A stretch of 64,000 nucleotides of DNA from Candidatus Omnitrophota bacterium (GTDB lineage Bacteria > Hinthialibacterota > Hinthialibacteria > Hinthialibacterales > JAKPRU01): NCBI GenBank assembly GCA_029570205.1, contig JAKQSI010000004.1, positions 49,887 to 113,886 on the forward strand, in the 5' to 3' direction. Under the pieces are notes generated by a model, which saw nothing but the letters and a program-made list of their open reading frames with translations, ran no database searches and was not told where the DNA came from. Positions 17,599-25,427 of this stretch are shown here, in pieces (positions within the stretch are counted from its first letter, which is position 1; each line of letters opens with the position of its first letter). Both the position numbers and the translations under genes were made by a program.

Positions 17599-19755
17599 AT
17601 GAAAGCCTTCTTCTCCCGCCTGTATGGTTCTCTTGTTTCGGAATTCGAGGAGCGACGATCCGATTGGTGTTCCCTCACCATTTTTCTATTGGGGATTTGC
17701 CTTGCAATCGGAGGATTGATGGTATTCCGTACCGCCGGTCTTGTTTTTGAAAAGGATGATCTTCGGTTTCTCTGGTGGGCGCATGAGCGAAGCGCCGAGC
17801 CATGGAAAGCATTTGTCGATCCGCCGCTATTCTCCAATTATTATCGTCCGGTGATTTCCCTGGTCTGGTGGCTTCATTGGCGGTTGTTCGGGGCCAATGC
17901 AGCAGCGCATCAAGCGGCGGTGGGGGTATGGTGGCTTGCCATTGTTGCGTTGTTGTTCGCATGGGGGAAACGTCAGGGCTATGCAGTGATGGGATTACTG
18001 ATCTGCCTGGTGTTTTTCTCCACCGGTCCCGGTCACAGCACCTTGCTCTGGAAAAGCTGGCTGACCGCAATTTGTGCGATTGTTTTTCATCTGGCGACTC
18101 TTCACGCGCTTCATGGGTATCTGCATCAACCGGCCGGTTTCCGGTTGTTTGAAACCGCCCTTTTCTTTCTGCTTGCCTGCTTTTCCAAGGAATCGGCCTT
18201 GTTCTGTCTTCCATTCACAACGTCGGCGTTGATCCTCTGCACAGAGAATGTCTCTCGAGAGACCAGGAAGAATCTGCTGATCGGGGTGTTCATTCTGGCC
18301 GGGGCAGTGATTCTCAGCACCGCCACTCTAAAAGGAATGTTTGTGCATCGAAGTACGATGCTGCTGGATCTGCAAAGCATGTTCTATCACAGCTCTTTGT
18401 TTGCTCACAGCTTGTGGAGTCCCGCTCACTGGAGCGAGAGCCATTCGGCTCTCGAGATTATTGGGTTGATTGCGGTCACGGGGCATTTTCTGATGGCGGG
18501 AAGAGGGGGGAGTTGGCGGTTTGGCCTGACAGTTCTGGCATCGGTCGGCGGATATTTTGGGGCACGATCCCTGGATGTGGAGCCGATGCCCGCGCAATCC
18601 CTGGGGCTGATTATCTATCTGCACGGTCTCTGGCTTTCTCCAAAGTGGCGGGATCTCGCGATGCCGCTGATTTGGCTGATGACCGCGTTCTGGCCCTTGC
18701 CGGTCTTGCGGACACAGGCCGGGGGCTATGCGGCAGATGCCGGTGCGGCTTTCTCACTGGTCTTGGGAATGGCGACGTTTTATACGGTCAAAGAGGCGGT
18801 TGGTTTCAAAATATCGAGGATACCTTTCTTAAAACCGGCCTGTGTTGCTGCCGGTACCGGACTTCCCCTTCTGCTGTTTCCCATTGCGATGAGTGTGTCG
18901 TTCCGGGACCTTTTCGGCTGGGCAACTTATGGCGAGGTCTCCTTTCACAACAATACAAAAGTGATCCACGACCGCGCGCTGGATGATCTGATTCCGTTCC
19001 TGATCTGGCAGAACGTGTATTTCCGGCTGGGGGACAGAACCTCATTCGAGACGGATTTTGCGTTGAGTTTGATCGACAAGAAATTGTTTAACGTGCATGT
19101 AACCGGGCCTCCATCCGAGAATAGCTACCGGTTGGAAGCGTATTCGGGGGCGAATTACCATATTCGCCCGGAGGATGACCCGCTGGATGTCTGGCTTCCG
19201 GCAGAAGTCGGTCCGCCTCCCGCCGGGTGTTTTGACGATCCCTATTTTGTGCCGGAACGATGGCACATCCAAATCCTGAGCGCCTGTGATGTTACAGATG
19301 GATGGACTCCACCGCAGGAATATAGAAAAGATGTTTATCCGATCGGACAGGGATTCGGCCATGTCGTTCATGACTTCAAACCGTCGATGGGACAGATCAA
19401 CCTGGCCTTTCGAACTTCGATCAAGTTGACTGTCCCGGACCGGGGGGACGAGTTTATGCTGACGTTCTGGCTGCTCACTACGCGCTGGGATTGGGTGGAG
19501 TCCGTCTCTATCGAGGCGCTGTATCGAGGCCGACGGTATGCCTGGACGGAGGTTACGCCGAAAATCGTGAACTCCTTGTATGATTGGCGTCGTGTGCTTC
19601 TTCGAGGCACACAGGCCGCGATGACCGAGGAACCGGGGGCAGGAAATCCTTTCGATCTCCGTATCCATATCGTTCCTCGCCAAGCCCCGGATGGATTAGG
19701 CGGCATACTGTGTGTAGATGAAATCCGCATCGCGGTTCCGAAAGAGACCAACTGA
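17599..19755 (+). CDS. GT-C-like membrane protein with extracytoplasmic C-terminal domain
   Basis: 718 residues. After the first helix comes the loop FEKDDLRFLWWAHERSAEPW, the acidic loop expected of GT-C glycosyltransferases. About ten further helices reach residue ~440; the final ~270 residues are soluble and include a beta-sandwich-like tail (LRIHIVPRQAPDGLGGILCVDEIRI). Charged, polar SYRLEAYSGANYHI marks the soluble part. ATG 17599 (GGGGA upstream) is preferred to 17572. The architecture parallels the proteins at 2487 and 61700, suggesting a lineage-specific family. It probably transfers sugars from a polyprenyl carrier, but no substrate can be assigned. Confidence 0.65.
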   Translation: MKAFFSRLYGSLVSEFEERRSDWCSLTIFLLGICLAIGGLMVFRTAGLVFEKDDLRFLWWAHERSAEPWKAFVDPPLFSNYYRPVISLVWWLHWRLFGANAAAHQAAVGVWWLAIVALLFAWGKRQGYAVMGLLICLVFFSTGPGHSTLLWKSWLTAICAIVFHLATLHALHGYLHQPAGFRLFETALFFLLACFSKESALFCLPFTTSALILCTENVSRETRKNLLIGVFILAGAVILSTATLKGMFVHRSTMLLDLQSMFYHSSLFAHSLWSPAHWSESHSALEIIGLIAVTGHFLMAGRGGSWRFGLTVLASVGGYFGARSLDVEPMPAQSLGLIIYLHGLWLSPKWRDLAMPLIWLMTAFWPLPVLRTQAGGYAADAGAAFSLVLGMATFYTVKEAVGFKISRIPFLKPACVAAGTGLPLLLFPIAMSVSFRDLFGWATYGEVSFHNNTKVIHDRALDDLIPFLIWQNVYFRLGDRTSFETDFALSLIDKKLFNVHVTGPPSENSYRLEAYSGANYHIRPEDDPLDVWLPAEVGPPPAGCFDDPYFVPERWHIQILSACDVTDGWTPPQEYRKDVYPIGQGFGHVVHDFKPSMGQINLAFRTSIKLTVPDRGDEFMLTFWLLTTRWDWVESVSIEALYRGRRYAWTEVTPKIVNSLYDWRRVLLRGTQAAMTEEPGAGNPFDLRIHIVPRQAPDGLGGILCVDEIRIAVPKETN

Positions 19756-19888
19756 TGCCGGGAAGAATCGGGAACCATGCTTGACAGCCCCGCCGGGTTG
19801 GGCAGGATATTGGTACACTAAATAAGTGTATTCAGGGATGCGCCTGCACAAACTCAATCAGGGAAACAAAGATTGGAGAACATCCGCC

Positions 19889-21193
19889 ATGGAAACAAAA
19901 AACGAAATGAATCGCAGACAGTTTATTGCGCAAACCGCCAAGACGGCGGCGGGAGTCGGTTTGGCGGTCGCCGCCGGACCGGCAATCAATGTCCTCGGCG
20001 CGAATTCAATGATCAATATCGGAGTCCTGGGACCGGGAAGCCGGGGACAGCACCTGATGAGCCAACTCTCGAAAATTGACGACAAACAGGTCCGGATTGT
20101 AGCCATCGCGGATATTTTCGACGGAACCTGGCGGGATAAGGCGCTGGCAATTGCCGCTGAGCGGTTCGAAGGTCGCGCCCCCAAGGAAATTGCAGTCTAC
20201 AAACATTACGAACCCCTGTTCGCGGACAAAAACGTCGATGCGGTGATTATCGCCACACCGGAACACAGCCACCCCCGTCATCTGATCGCAGCCTGCAAAG
20301 CAGGCAAGGACGTGTATTGCGAAAAACCCATGCTGCATCACTGGAAAGAAGGGGATGAGATACTGAAAACGGCACAGAGTACCAACCGGATCGTGCAAAT
20401 CGGGACCCAGCGACGAAGCCTGCCGGTCTACAAAAAAGCCCAGGAATTGATTGAAGCCGGGACCATCGGCAAAGTCACACAAGTGCACGGATTCTGGCAC
20501 CGCAATTTCAACCCGAATCAACCCGGAGCCGCCTGGCGCAGAACCATCCCGCCCGATCTGGAAGAAAGCAAAGTCGATTGGAAGGAGTTTCTCGGCACGG
20601 CCCCGTCCGTTCCATTCAGCAAAGAACGGTATTGTCACTGGCGCTGCTATTGGGATTATTCCAATGGAATCGGCAGCGACCTGATGGTCCACCAGATCGA
20701 CGCAACCATTATGGTAATGAAAGCACAAATGCCGAACACCGTAGTGGCCAGCGGAAACATTTATCGGTGGGATGACGGCCGTACAACCTGCGACACCTGG
20801 AGTACCATCATGGAGTATCCGGGATTCCAGTTCAATTACAGCAGTATCTTCGGCAACCAGTCCATCGACTGCGGCGAGAAGTTCTACGGGACAGATGGAA
20901 CCATCTGGATCGACGGGAACAACGCCCAGAACGGCCTGAAAATCATCCCGGAACCCGATAAAATCCGCACCCGGGATGTCGAGGCGGTCGAAATCCCCAA
21001 CGAATACGGCGGCGAGGGCCAGGCAGACATGCTTCACATCGCAAACTGGGTGGAATGTCTGAGATCCCGCCAGAAACCCAACTGCGACCCGCAGGACGGA
21101 TTTTACGGCGCGGCGGCCGCCTCGATGGCCATCATCTCCTATTTTGAGGGCCGTCGGGTCCGGTGGGATGCAGAACGTCAGGAGGTAGTCTGA
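19889..21193 (+). CDS. Tat-exported Gfo/Idh/MocA family oxidoreductase
   Basis: 434 residues. The N-terminus is a twin-arginine signal (MNRRQFIAQTAKTAAGVGLAVAAG). The NAD(P)-binding Rossmann motif is GVLGPGSRG (about 46-53), followed by IIATPEHSH and the hallmark DVYCEKPM (EKP at 145-147). The C-terminal alpha/beta domain contains SDLMVHQIDATIMVM, where the catalytic His lies. Exported members typically oxidise or modify sugars with tightly bound cofactor. GGAGA nine bases before the ATG supports this start over 19826. The sugar isomerase-like gene at 15771 is a likely functional companion. Confidence 0.92.
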   Translation: METKNEMNRRQFIAQTAKTAAGVGLAVAAGPAINVLGANSMINIGVLGPGSRGQHLMSQLSKIDDKQVRIVAIADIFDGTWRDKALAIAAERFEGRAPKEIAVYKHYEPLFADKNVDAVIIATPEHSHPRHLIAACKAGKDVYCEKPMLHHWKEGDEILKTAQSTNRIVQIGTQRRSLPVYKKAQELIEAGTIGKVTQVHGFWHRNFNPNQPGAAWRRTIPPDLEESKVDWKEFLGTAPSVPFSKERYCHWRCYWDYSNGIGSDLMVHQIDATIMVMKAQMPNTVVASGNIYRWDDGRTTCDTWSTIMEYPGFQFNYSSIFGNQSIDCGEKFYGTDGTIWIDGNNAQNGLKIIPEPDKIRTRDVEAVEIPNEYGGEGQADMLHIANWVECLRSRQKPNCDPQDGFYGAAAASMAIISYFEGRRVRWDAERQEVV

Positions 21194-21268
21194 TCCGGAC
21201 TCCTCCGAACTCGAAAAAGGGGGATATCAAATCGCGGTCCCTCTTTTGCGTAAGATACCCGTGTTCCG

Positions 21269-21297
21269 GTTACATTGAGAAATTTATGGGATATAAT
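21269..21297 (+). promoter_or_regulatory. promoter of the first pilin-like gene
   Basis: GTTACA (21269-21274), 17-base spacer, TATAAT (21292-21297). Transcription from about 21304 gives a short leader to ATG 21332 and excludes the in-frame ATG at 21275 as the start. Confidence 0.55.
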
Positions 21298-21331
21298 CTC
21301 GATAGTTGAAGTCGAAACAAGGAGTCTTCGT

Positions 21332-21880
21332 ATGAGTAGGAAAGGATTTACTCTGATCGAGCTTTTGATCGTAGTCGCCATTATCGGCATTCTGGCGGCC
21401 ATTGCGGTTCCGAATTTTATGAATGCACAAATTCGTGCCAAGGTCAGCCGGTCCCAGGCAAACGAGAACGCTCTCTATAAAGCCATGATGATGTATGTCA
21501 TGGATCGAAATGCCGTTCCGAAACACGAAGATAGCGCTGAACAGCACAACCGGTTCACCACGCCCATTGCCTATATCAGCGCTCCGATCCAGGATGTCTT
21601 TCAGCAGCAGAACTGGACCCAGGGCGGAATCGACACGATCAAGTCTTGGTTCGGATTGCACCACAACGAACCATGGTCGCTTCTTTCCGGGTACTTCTCG
21701 GGGCCACAGAAGGGCTATTATACCGAGCAAGCGAAGAAATTCGGTTTTATGATCCGCGGCGTCGGCCCGGATTTACACCAGAGCTCCGTAGATTACGATC
21801 CCTCCAACGGTGTCAAGAGCGAGGGAGATATCAACTTGCTCTTCCCACGGTTCGGCAAGAACGACGACCTCGGAGGCTGA
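21332..21880 (+). CDS. type IV pilin/pseudopilin-like protein
   Basis: 182 residues. Prepilin leader MSRKG with cleavage before FTLIELLIVV, the usual Glu5 of the mature protein, then the hydrophobic helix ending AIAVPNFMNAQIRAK. The globular part (DRNAVPKHEDSAEQHN ... GPDLHQSSVDYDPSNG) ends with a polar, Asp/Gly-rich tail. Such proteins are abundant in planctomycete-like and related lineages where their assembly role is unclear. AAGGAG precedes the ATG, and a hairpin terminator follows. No pilus assembly genes are adjacent, so it is an orphan processed elsewhere by a PilD-type peptidase (inference). Confidence 0.9.
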   Translation: MSRKGFTLIELLIVVAIIGILAAIAVPNFMNAQIRAKVSRSQANENALYKAMMMYVMDRNAVPKHEDSAEQHNRFTTPIAYISAPIQDVFQQQNWTQGGIDTIKSWFGLHHNEPWSLLSGYFSGPQKGYYTEQAKKFGFMIRGVGPDLHQSSVDYDPSNGVKSEGDINLLFPRFGKNDDLGG

Positions 21881-21900
21881 GCATAAAATAGCCTAAGTCA

Positions 21901-21940
21901 GGGAGGGGCGGCACATACGTGGTCCCCTCCCTTTATTTTT
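21901..21940 (+). terminator. rho-independent terminator after the pilin-like gene
   Basis: GGGAGGGG (21901-21908) pairs with CCCCTCCC (21924-21931), followed by TTTATTTTT. Confidence 0.8.
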
Positions 21941-21948
21941 CCCCCAAT

Positions 21949-24399
21949 TTACTTCCGCCTGTAAAAAGAAAATGTGACCGGCTCGGCGTTCCTGGCGGAG
22001 ATAGTCACTTTGATCTCATCCAGACCGATATCCAGCGGGCGGATTGTCAGCAGCCGGGCGCTGTCGGGCGGGATATCGAAATCCTGATCGCTCGCCTCAG
22101 CGGCATCGGGCGGGTCACACTCCAGCCGAACACCGTGAAGGAAACCTTTCCCGAAGGACCGAATCGTCGCGCGCCATGGGCCGGTATCTTCCGCAAACGT
22201 GATCACATGTAGTTCGGCCGCAGGTAATTCGACCTGGGAGGGAGCAACGCAGAATAATGTATCATGTAAAGCGTGTGGCAATCGGGGATCTCGCGGGCTT
22301 GCCGCCACCGGCTTTCCAAACACTTCCCCAAGAGCCATCTTGGTCAGTTCGGCAATAGCAAACGGTTCTCCCGCTATTCCGCCCAGCACTTTCAGATCGC
22401 CCTTTTTGAACGCCTGCTCCGACCAGGACTCCGGCGTAGAGGACCAGACCATCGCCGCCGATCCCGATGGAACTGTCAGCAGGGCAACCGAGCGCCGATC
22501 TCCCCCCTCAGGCTTCAGCGCATCGAACACGGTAACGGCTCCCGATATCGGCTCCAGGCTGGAATTGACAACCCATGCCTCGAATCGATCATTCGCCCGT
22601 CGAAGGGTTAACAATTGCGGCTGCCAGGAATTTCGTATGGTCCAGAAACCTGATGTGGGCCGGTCCATCACATCCATCAGCGCGGGCCGGACGCCGGGCC
22701 ACAACGCGCGGATTGAGCCGGTGATCAACTGCCCGCACGAGGGGGAAGCCAGGCGAATTTCTGCAATCGCTGCCCTGTACTGCTCCTCTGGGGGAAAGGT
22801 CATTTCCGCAGCGGGAGTAACTCCCTTCGGAAACCCGGAAGCCGGAACGGGAGATATCCCCGTGTCAGGGAACTGCGTGCGGGTCCGTGGATGAGGCGCG
22901 ATGGGAACGTTCAGCACAGGAACCCCCTCTCCCTGTTCCCCCAACGGATGAACGGCGACAATCCCGCAGCGGCGCTCCAAACCCTCCATGGGATTCGTTT
23001 TCCCGTCGGTATTGATCCACGCGGTCATGGCCGTGTGACGTTCCATATCCAGGACACAATGTTGATCGTCTGTCGATTCAGTTCTCGGAGGGCATTCCTG
23101 AAAGACCAGGATCCCGCCCCGGTCACAAGCGTCATAAAAGGACGCCGATTCATACCGTCCGCCATTTCTCACCCAAACCGAATTGAGGTTCAGCGAAAGA
23201 ATCTTCTCCAGCGGGCGATATAAAGATTTCGCGAGATCCGTCTCGAACAGGTCCGTTCCATCCCATGCGGTTCCCCGGACCGTTGCAGGCTTGCTGTTGA
23301 CTAGAAGTGTCCCGTTATCCGACCACTCGATGGACCGAAAGCCGATGGAAAAATCGAAACTGTCCAGTATAGTCTCACCTTGTCGAAGCCGGATTCGGGC
23401 GGGGTATAAGTACGGTTGTCCCATACCGGCGGGCCACCAGAGGACAGGATCATTCTCCTGAAGAGTGAGTCGGAAACGGTTATATCCGGGTTTCACGGTC
23501 TCCGGCAATCCCCAGTTGTGGTAAAGCGGTAATTGCTTCGGTTTGTCCGGCAGGCGAATCGTTGCGTATGTATGCACCCGAACCTCTTCGGGGGTGTCGT
23601 TCTGAACACGGAGATCGAGTTCCACTGTGCCGGAACGACGATCGGATGACAGGGTCGTGTCTGCCCCAATCGCCAGGAAACGAATCTTCGGCATCGCCGT
23701 AATCCGCGCTTTTCCCTCTATTCCGCAGCGGTAAAGCGGAATCTGTGGAAGATCGGGGTACGGGAACGGCGATCCTTTGAGGACGGCGAACCGAATCGCA
23801 AGCCGATTCCATCCCTCTGCGCGCAAATACTCGCCAAGCGCGTAGAGATTGCATTCCAGCCGGTACTCCGGTCGGCCGAGTTCATGCCCGTTCAGCCACA
23901 CACCGGTTACACCATACGCACGTTCCAATTCCAACGCCTGATCTTCTACGGGGCGACCGGCAGGCCAATAAAACTCATTTACCATCCACCATTCCATTTC
24001 CGACAGCCAGGCGAACTCTTCTGGAGCTTCCGCCTTGCGCGGGTCCGGAATGACTTGATTCTTGAGAAGAAGCCCGTGAATGTCTCCGGTTTGTTCCACG
24101 GAGAGCCAGGGTGCTTGCTGGCCGTCGCCTGTGAGAATCGGTTCAGGTTTTGCATCCGACTCCAATGGAGCCAAACACCATCCGGGGGGAAGAATCACCC
24201 GGTTCTCTTCAATGGTCGCGGTGGTGCAAGAAATTGTTCCCGTGGCCGCCTCACGAAATCCCGCAAGAAAAGAATCCCGATCTGGAAAGGACGTTCCTGC
24301 CGTGGCGAGATGGGCGACACTGAAGAACAGGATAAAAAAGGACTGTAGGAGCGACGCATGCGTCGCCCCTACAGTCCTTTTAGCTCGAGATGCGCTCAC
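21949..24399 (-). CDS. GH2-family-like secreted protein, probably catalytically inactive
   Basis: About 816 residues from a GTG at 24399. Signal region: SFFILFFSVAHLATA. Order: sugar-binding beta-sandwich (ALELERAYGVTGVWLNGHELG), Ig-like domain (SGTVELDLRVQNDTPEEV), then a partial TIM barrel (VRGTAWDGTDLF; NGGRYESASFYDACDRGG near 413-430; ILVFQECPPR). Where beta-mannosidase/exo-glucosaminidase relatives have HPSIxxWxGNNE, this protein has RHTAMTAWINTDG (about 454-466), so the acid/base Glu is absent. C-terminal beta domains follow. The N-terminal residues TVGATHAS are encoded by a palindromic repeat. Longer in-frame extension to 24855 runs through repeat sequence and a divergent gene's region, so it is not used. 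Probably a binding protein or dead glycosidase. Confidence 0.7.
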   Translation of the reverse strand: MSASRAKRTVGATHASLLQSFFILFFSVAHLATAGTSFPDRDSFLAGFREAATGTISCTTATIEENRVILPPGWCLAPLESDAKPEPILTGDGQQAPWLSVEQTGDIHGLLLKNQVIPDPRKAEAPEEFAWLSEMEWWMVNEFYWPAGRPVEDQALELERAYGVTGVWLNGHELGRPEYRLECNLYALGEYLRAEGWNRLAIRFAVLKGSPFPYPDLPQIPLYRCGIEGKARITAMPKIRFLAIGADTTLSSDRRSGTVELDLRVQNDTPEEVRVHTYATIRLPDKPKQLPLYHNWGLPETVKPGYNRFRLTLQENDPVLWWPAGMGQPYLYPARIRLRQGETILDSFDFSIGFRSIEWSDNGTLLVNSKPATVRGTAWDGTDLFETDLAKSLYRPLEKILSLNLNSVWVRNGGRYESASFYDACDRGGILVFQECPPRTESTDDQHCVLDMERHTAMTAWINTDGKTNPMEGLERRCGIVAVHPLGEQGEGVPVLNVPIAPHPRTRTQFPDTGISPVPASGFPKGVTPAAEMTFPPEEQYRAAIAEIRLASPSCGQLITGSIRALWPGVRPALMDVMDRPTSGFWTIRNSWQPQLLTLRRANDRFEAWVVNSSLEPISGAVTVFDALKPEGGDRRSVALLTVPSGSAAMVWSSTPESWSEQAFKKGDLKVLGGIAGEPFAIAELTKMALGEVFGKPVAASPRDPRLPHALHDTLFCVAPSQVELPAAELHVITFAEDTGPWRATIRSFGKGFLHGVRLECDPPDAAEASDQDFDIPPDSARLLTIRPLDIGLDEIKVTISARNAEPVTFSFYRRK
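24336..24381. repeat. 46-bp near-perfect palindromic repeat inside a coding N-terminus
   Basis: AAAAGGACTGTAGG ... CCTACAGTCCTTTT arms surround a GCGACGCATGCGTCGC core, with one mismatched pair. On the minus strand it encodes RTVGATHASLLQSF of the GH2-like protein. A related palindrome at 45664-45694 shares the ACTGTAGGGGCGAC arm and the same reading frame (TVGATYTSP). Confidence 0.85.
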
Positions 24400-24417
24400 T
24401 CGAAGAGAGTCTCCAAT

Positions 24418-24463
24418 CTCCCTTTCCCTCCGGGAAAGGTTCGGGGTGAGGGAAACGACAGTA
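24418..24463. repeat. dispersed CCCTCTCC/GGTGAGGG-type repeat
   Basis: CCCTTTCCCTCCGGGAAAGG followed by TTCGGGGTGAGGGAA. Recognisably related copies lie at 30626-30665, 32914-32950 and (decayed) 52680-52722. It sits just upstream of the GTG chosen for the GH2-like gene. Confidence 0.7.
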
Positions 24464-24642
24464 GCACAATCCCCCGTACGTTCCATCGGGCGTGATTTTG
24501 TATCCATAGCGCTTCCTGAACCTGCTCTTGAGGTAACTGAGCGATCTCTTCTGCGAATTGTGCCGAGATCGTTCTTGGAATTCGATACTTCTCCTGACCG
24601 GCCGGGCAATTTGGGATAGATTGGAGACAGGAGAAACCACCG

Positions 24643-24822
24643 ATGCGCAGAATATGGTTGCTCACAGCTGTTCTGGTGACTGTTCTGTTCGGTTGTTCCA
24701 CCGCGGAAAATCGGACCGGTGGCCCGGCGATTTCCATGCCCCAGAACGTGCAGATCGGGGGGGATATCTCTCTCATCGGCGGTGTATACAAGACCTATCC
24801 TCGGAGCGAGCCAAGACCATGA
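24643..24822 (+). CDS. small lipoprotein, 59 residues, coupled to yjbQ
   Basis: Begins MRRIWLLTAVLVTVLFGC: basic n-region, hydrophobic core and a lipobox LFGC with Cys18 as the lipidation site. The remaining ~40 residues (STAENRTGG ... GGVYKTYPRSEPRP) are polar with no known domain. AGGAG lies eleven bases before the ATG. Its stop overlaps the ATG of yjbQ (ATGA at 24819-24822), so both genes are translationally coupled. It is too short for most gene callers. Function unknown; divergent from the GH2-like gene. Confidence 0.7.
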   Translation: MRRIWLLTAVLVTVLFGCSTAENRTGGPAISMPQNVQIGGDISLIGGVYKTYPRSEPRP

Positions 24823-25238
24823 CATGGTTGACTGAGAGAATTGCCCTTTCCACACGGGGTGACGGTCACATTGTGGATCTCACACCCAAAGTCCGGGAGA
24901 TGCTGACGCAATCCGGATTCAGGGAGGGACAGGTGACCGTATTCGCCCCCGGCGCAACAGCCGGAATCACCACAATCGAATACGAACCCGGCCTTGTACG
25001 AGACTTGCCGCTGGCCTTTGAACGAATCGCTCCGCGCGATGGTTACTACTATCATCACGAAACCTGGAATGACGGGAACGGGCATTCGCATGTTTCCGCC
25101 TCCATTCTGGGACCCTCACTGACCATTCCGTTCTCCCAGGGCAGCCTCATTTTGGGAACCTGGCAGCAGGTAATTCTGATCGACTTCGATAATCGTCCCC
25201 GCCGCCGGGATGTGATCGTTCAATTCAACGGCGAATAG
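24819..25238 (+). CDS. yjbQ: YjbQ family (UPF0047) protein, secondary thiamine-phosphate synthase-like
   Basis: 139 residues. Family marks: VDLTPKVREMLTQSGFREGQVTVFAPGATAGITTIEYEPG, and the metal/active-site block YYYHHETWNDGNGHSHVSAS, followed by ILGPSLTIPF and GTWQQVILIDFDNRPRRRDV. Members have weak thiamine-phosphate synthase activity; the physiological role is uncertain. It overlaps the stop of the lipoprotein gene by four bases; a frame extending upstream from here is not coding. Confidence 0.93.
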   Translation: MTWLTERIALSTRGDGHIVDLTPKVREMLTQSGFREGQVTVFAPGATAGITTIEYEPGLVRDLPLAFERIAPRDGYYYHHETWNDGNGHSHVSASILGPSLTIPFSQGSLILGTWQQVILIDFDNRPRRRDVIVQFNGE

Positions 25239-25427
25239 CCCTGCCATCCGGCAACTCCTCCCATATACATGAAAACAGGTCCAAAGATTGCTTTCCAACC
25301 TCTCAAAATGGAGCCGATGGAGACCACGGAAGGCAGAAATTGCCTTTTTGTGGTATTCAACGGTTCGTGATGGTACAAATCTTCCCCTCAAGAACGATCA
25401 TCGATTGTTGAGCGAGAGGTCAACGCC

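Noticed and set aside
19780-19812. promoter with TTGACA for the Gfo/Idh/MocA gene
   Set aside because: No acceptable -10 box at 15-19 bases.
24400-24855. N-terminal extension of the GH2-like protein
   Set aside because: In-frame, but it runs through dispersed repeats and antisense to the lipoprotein gene, and would bury the signal peptide.
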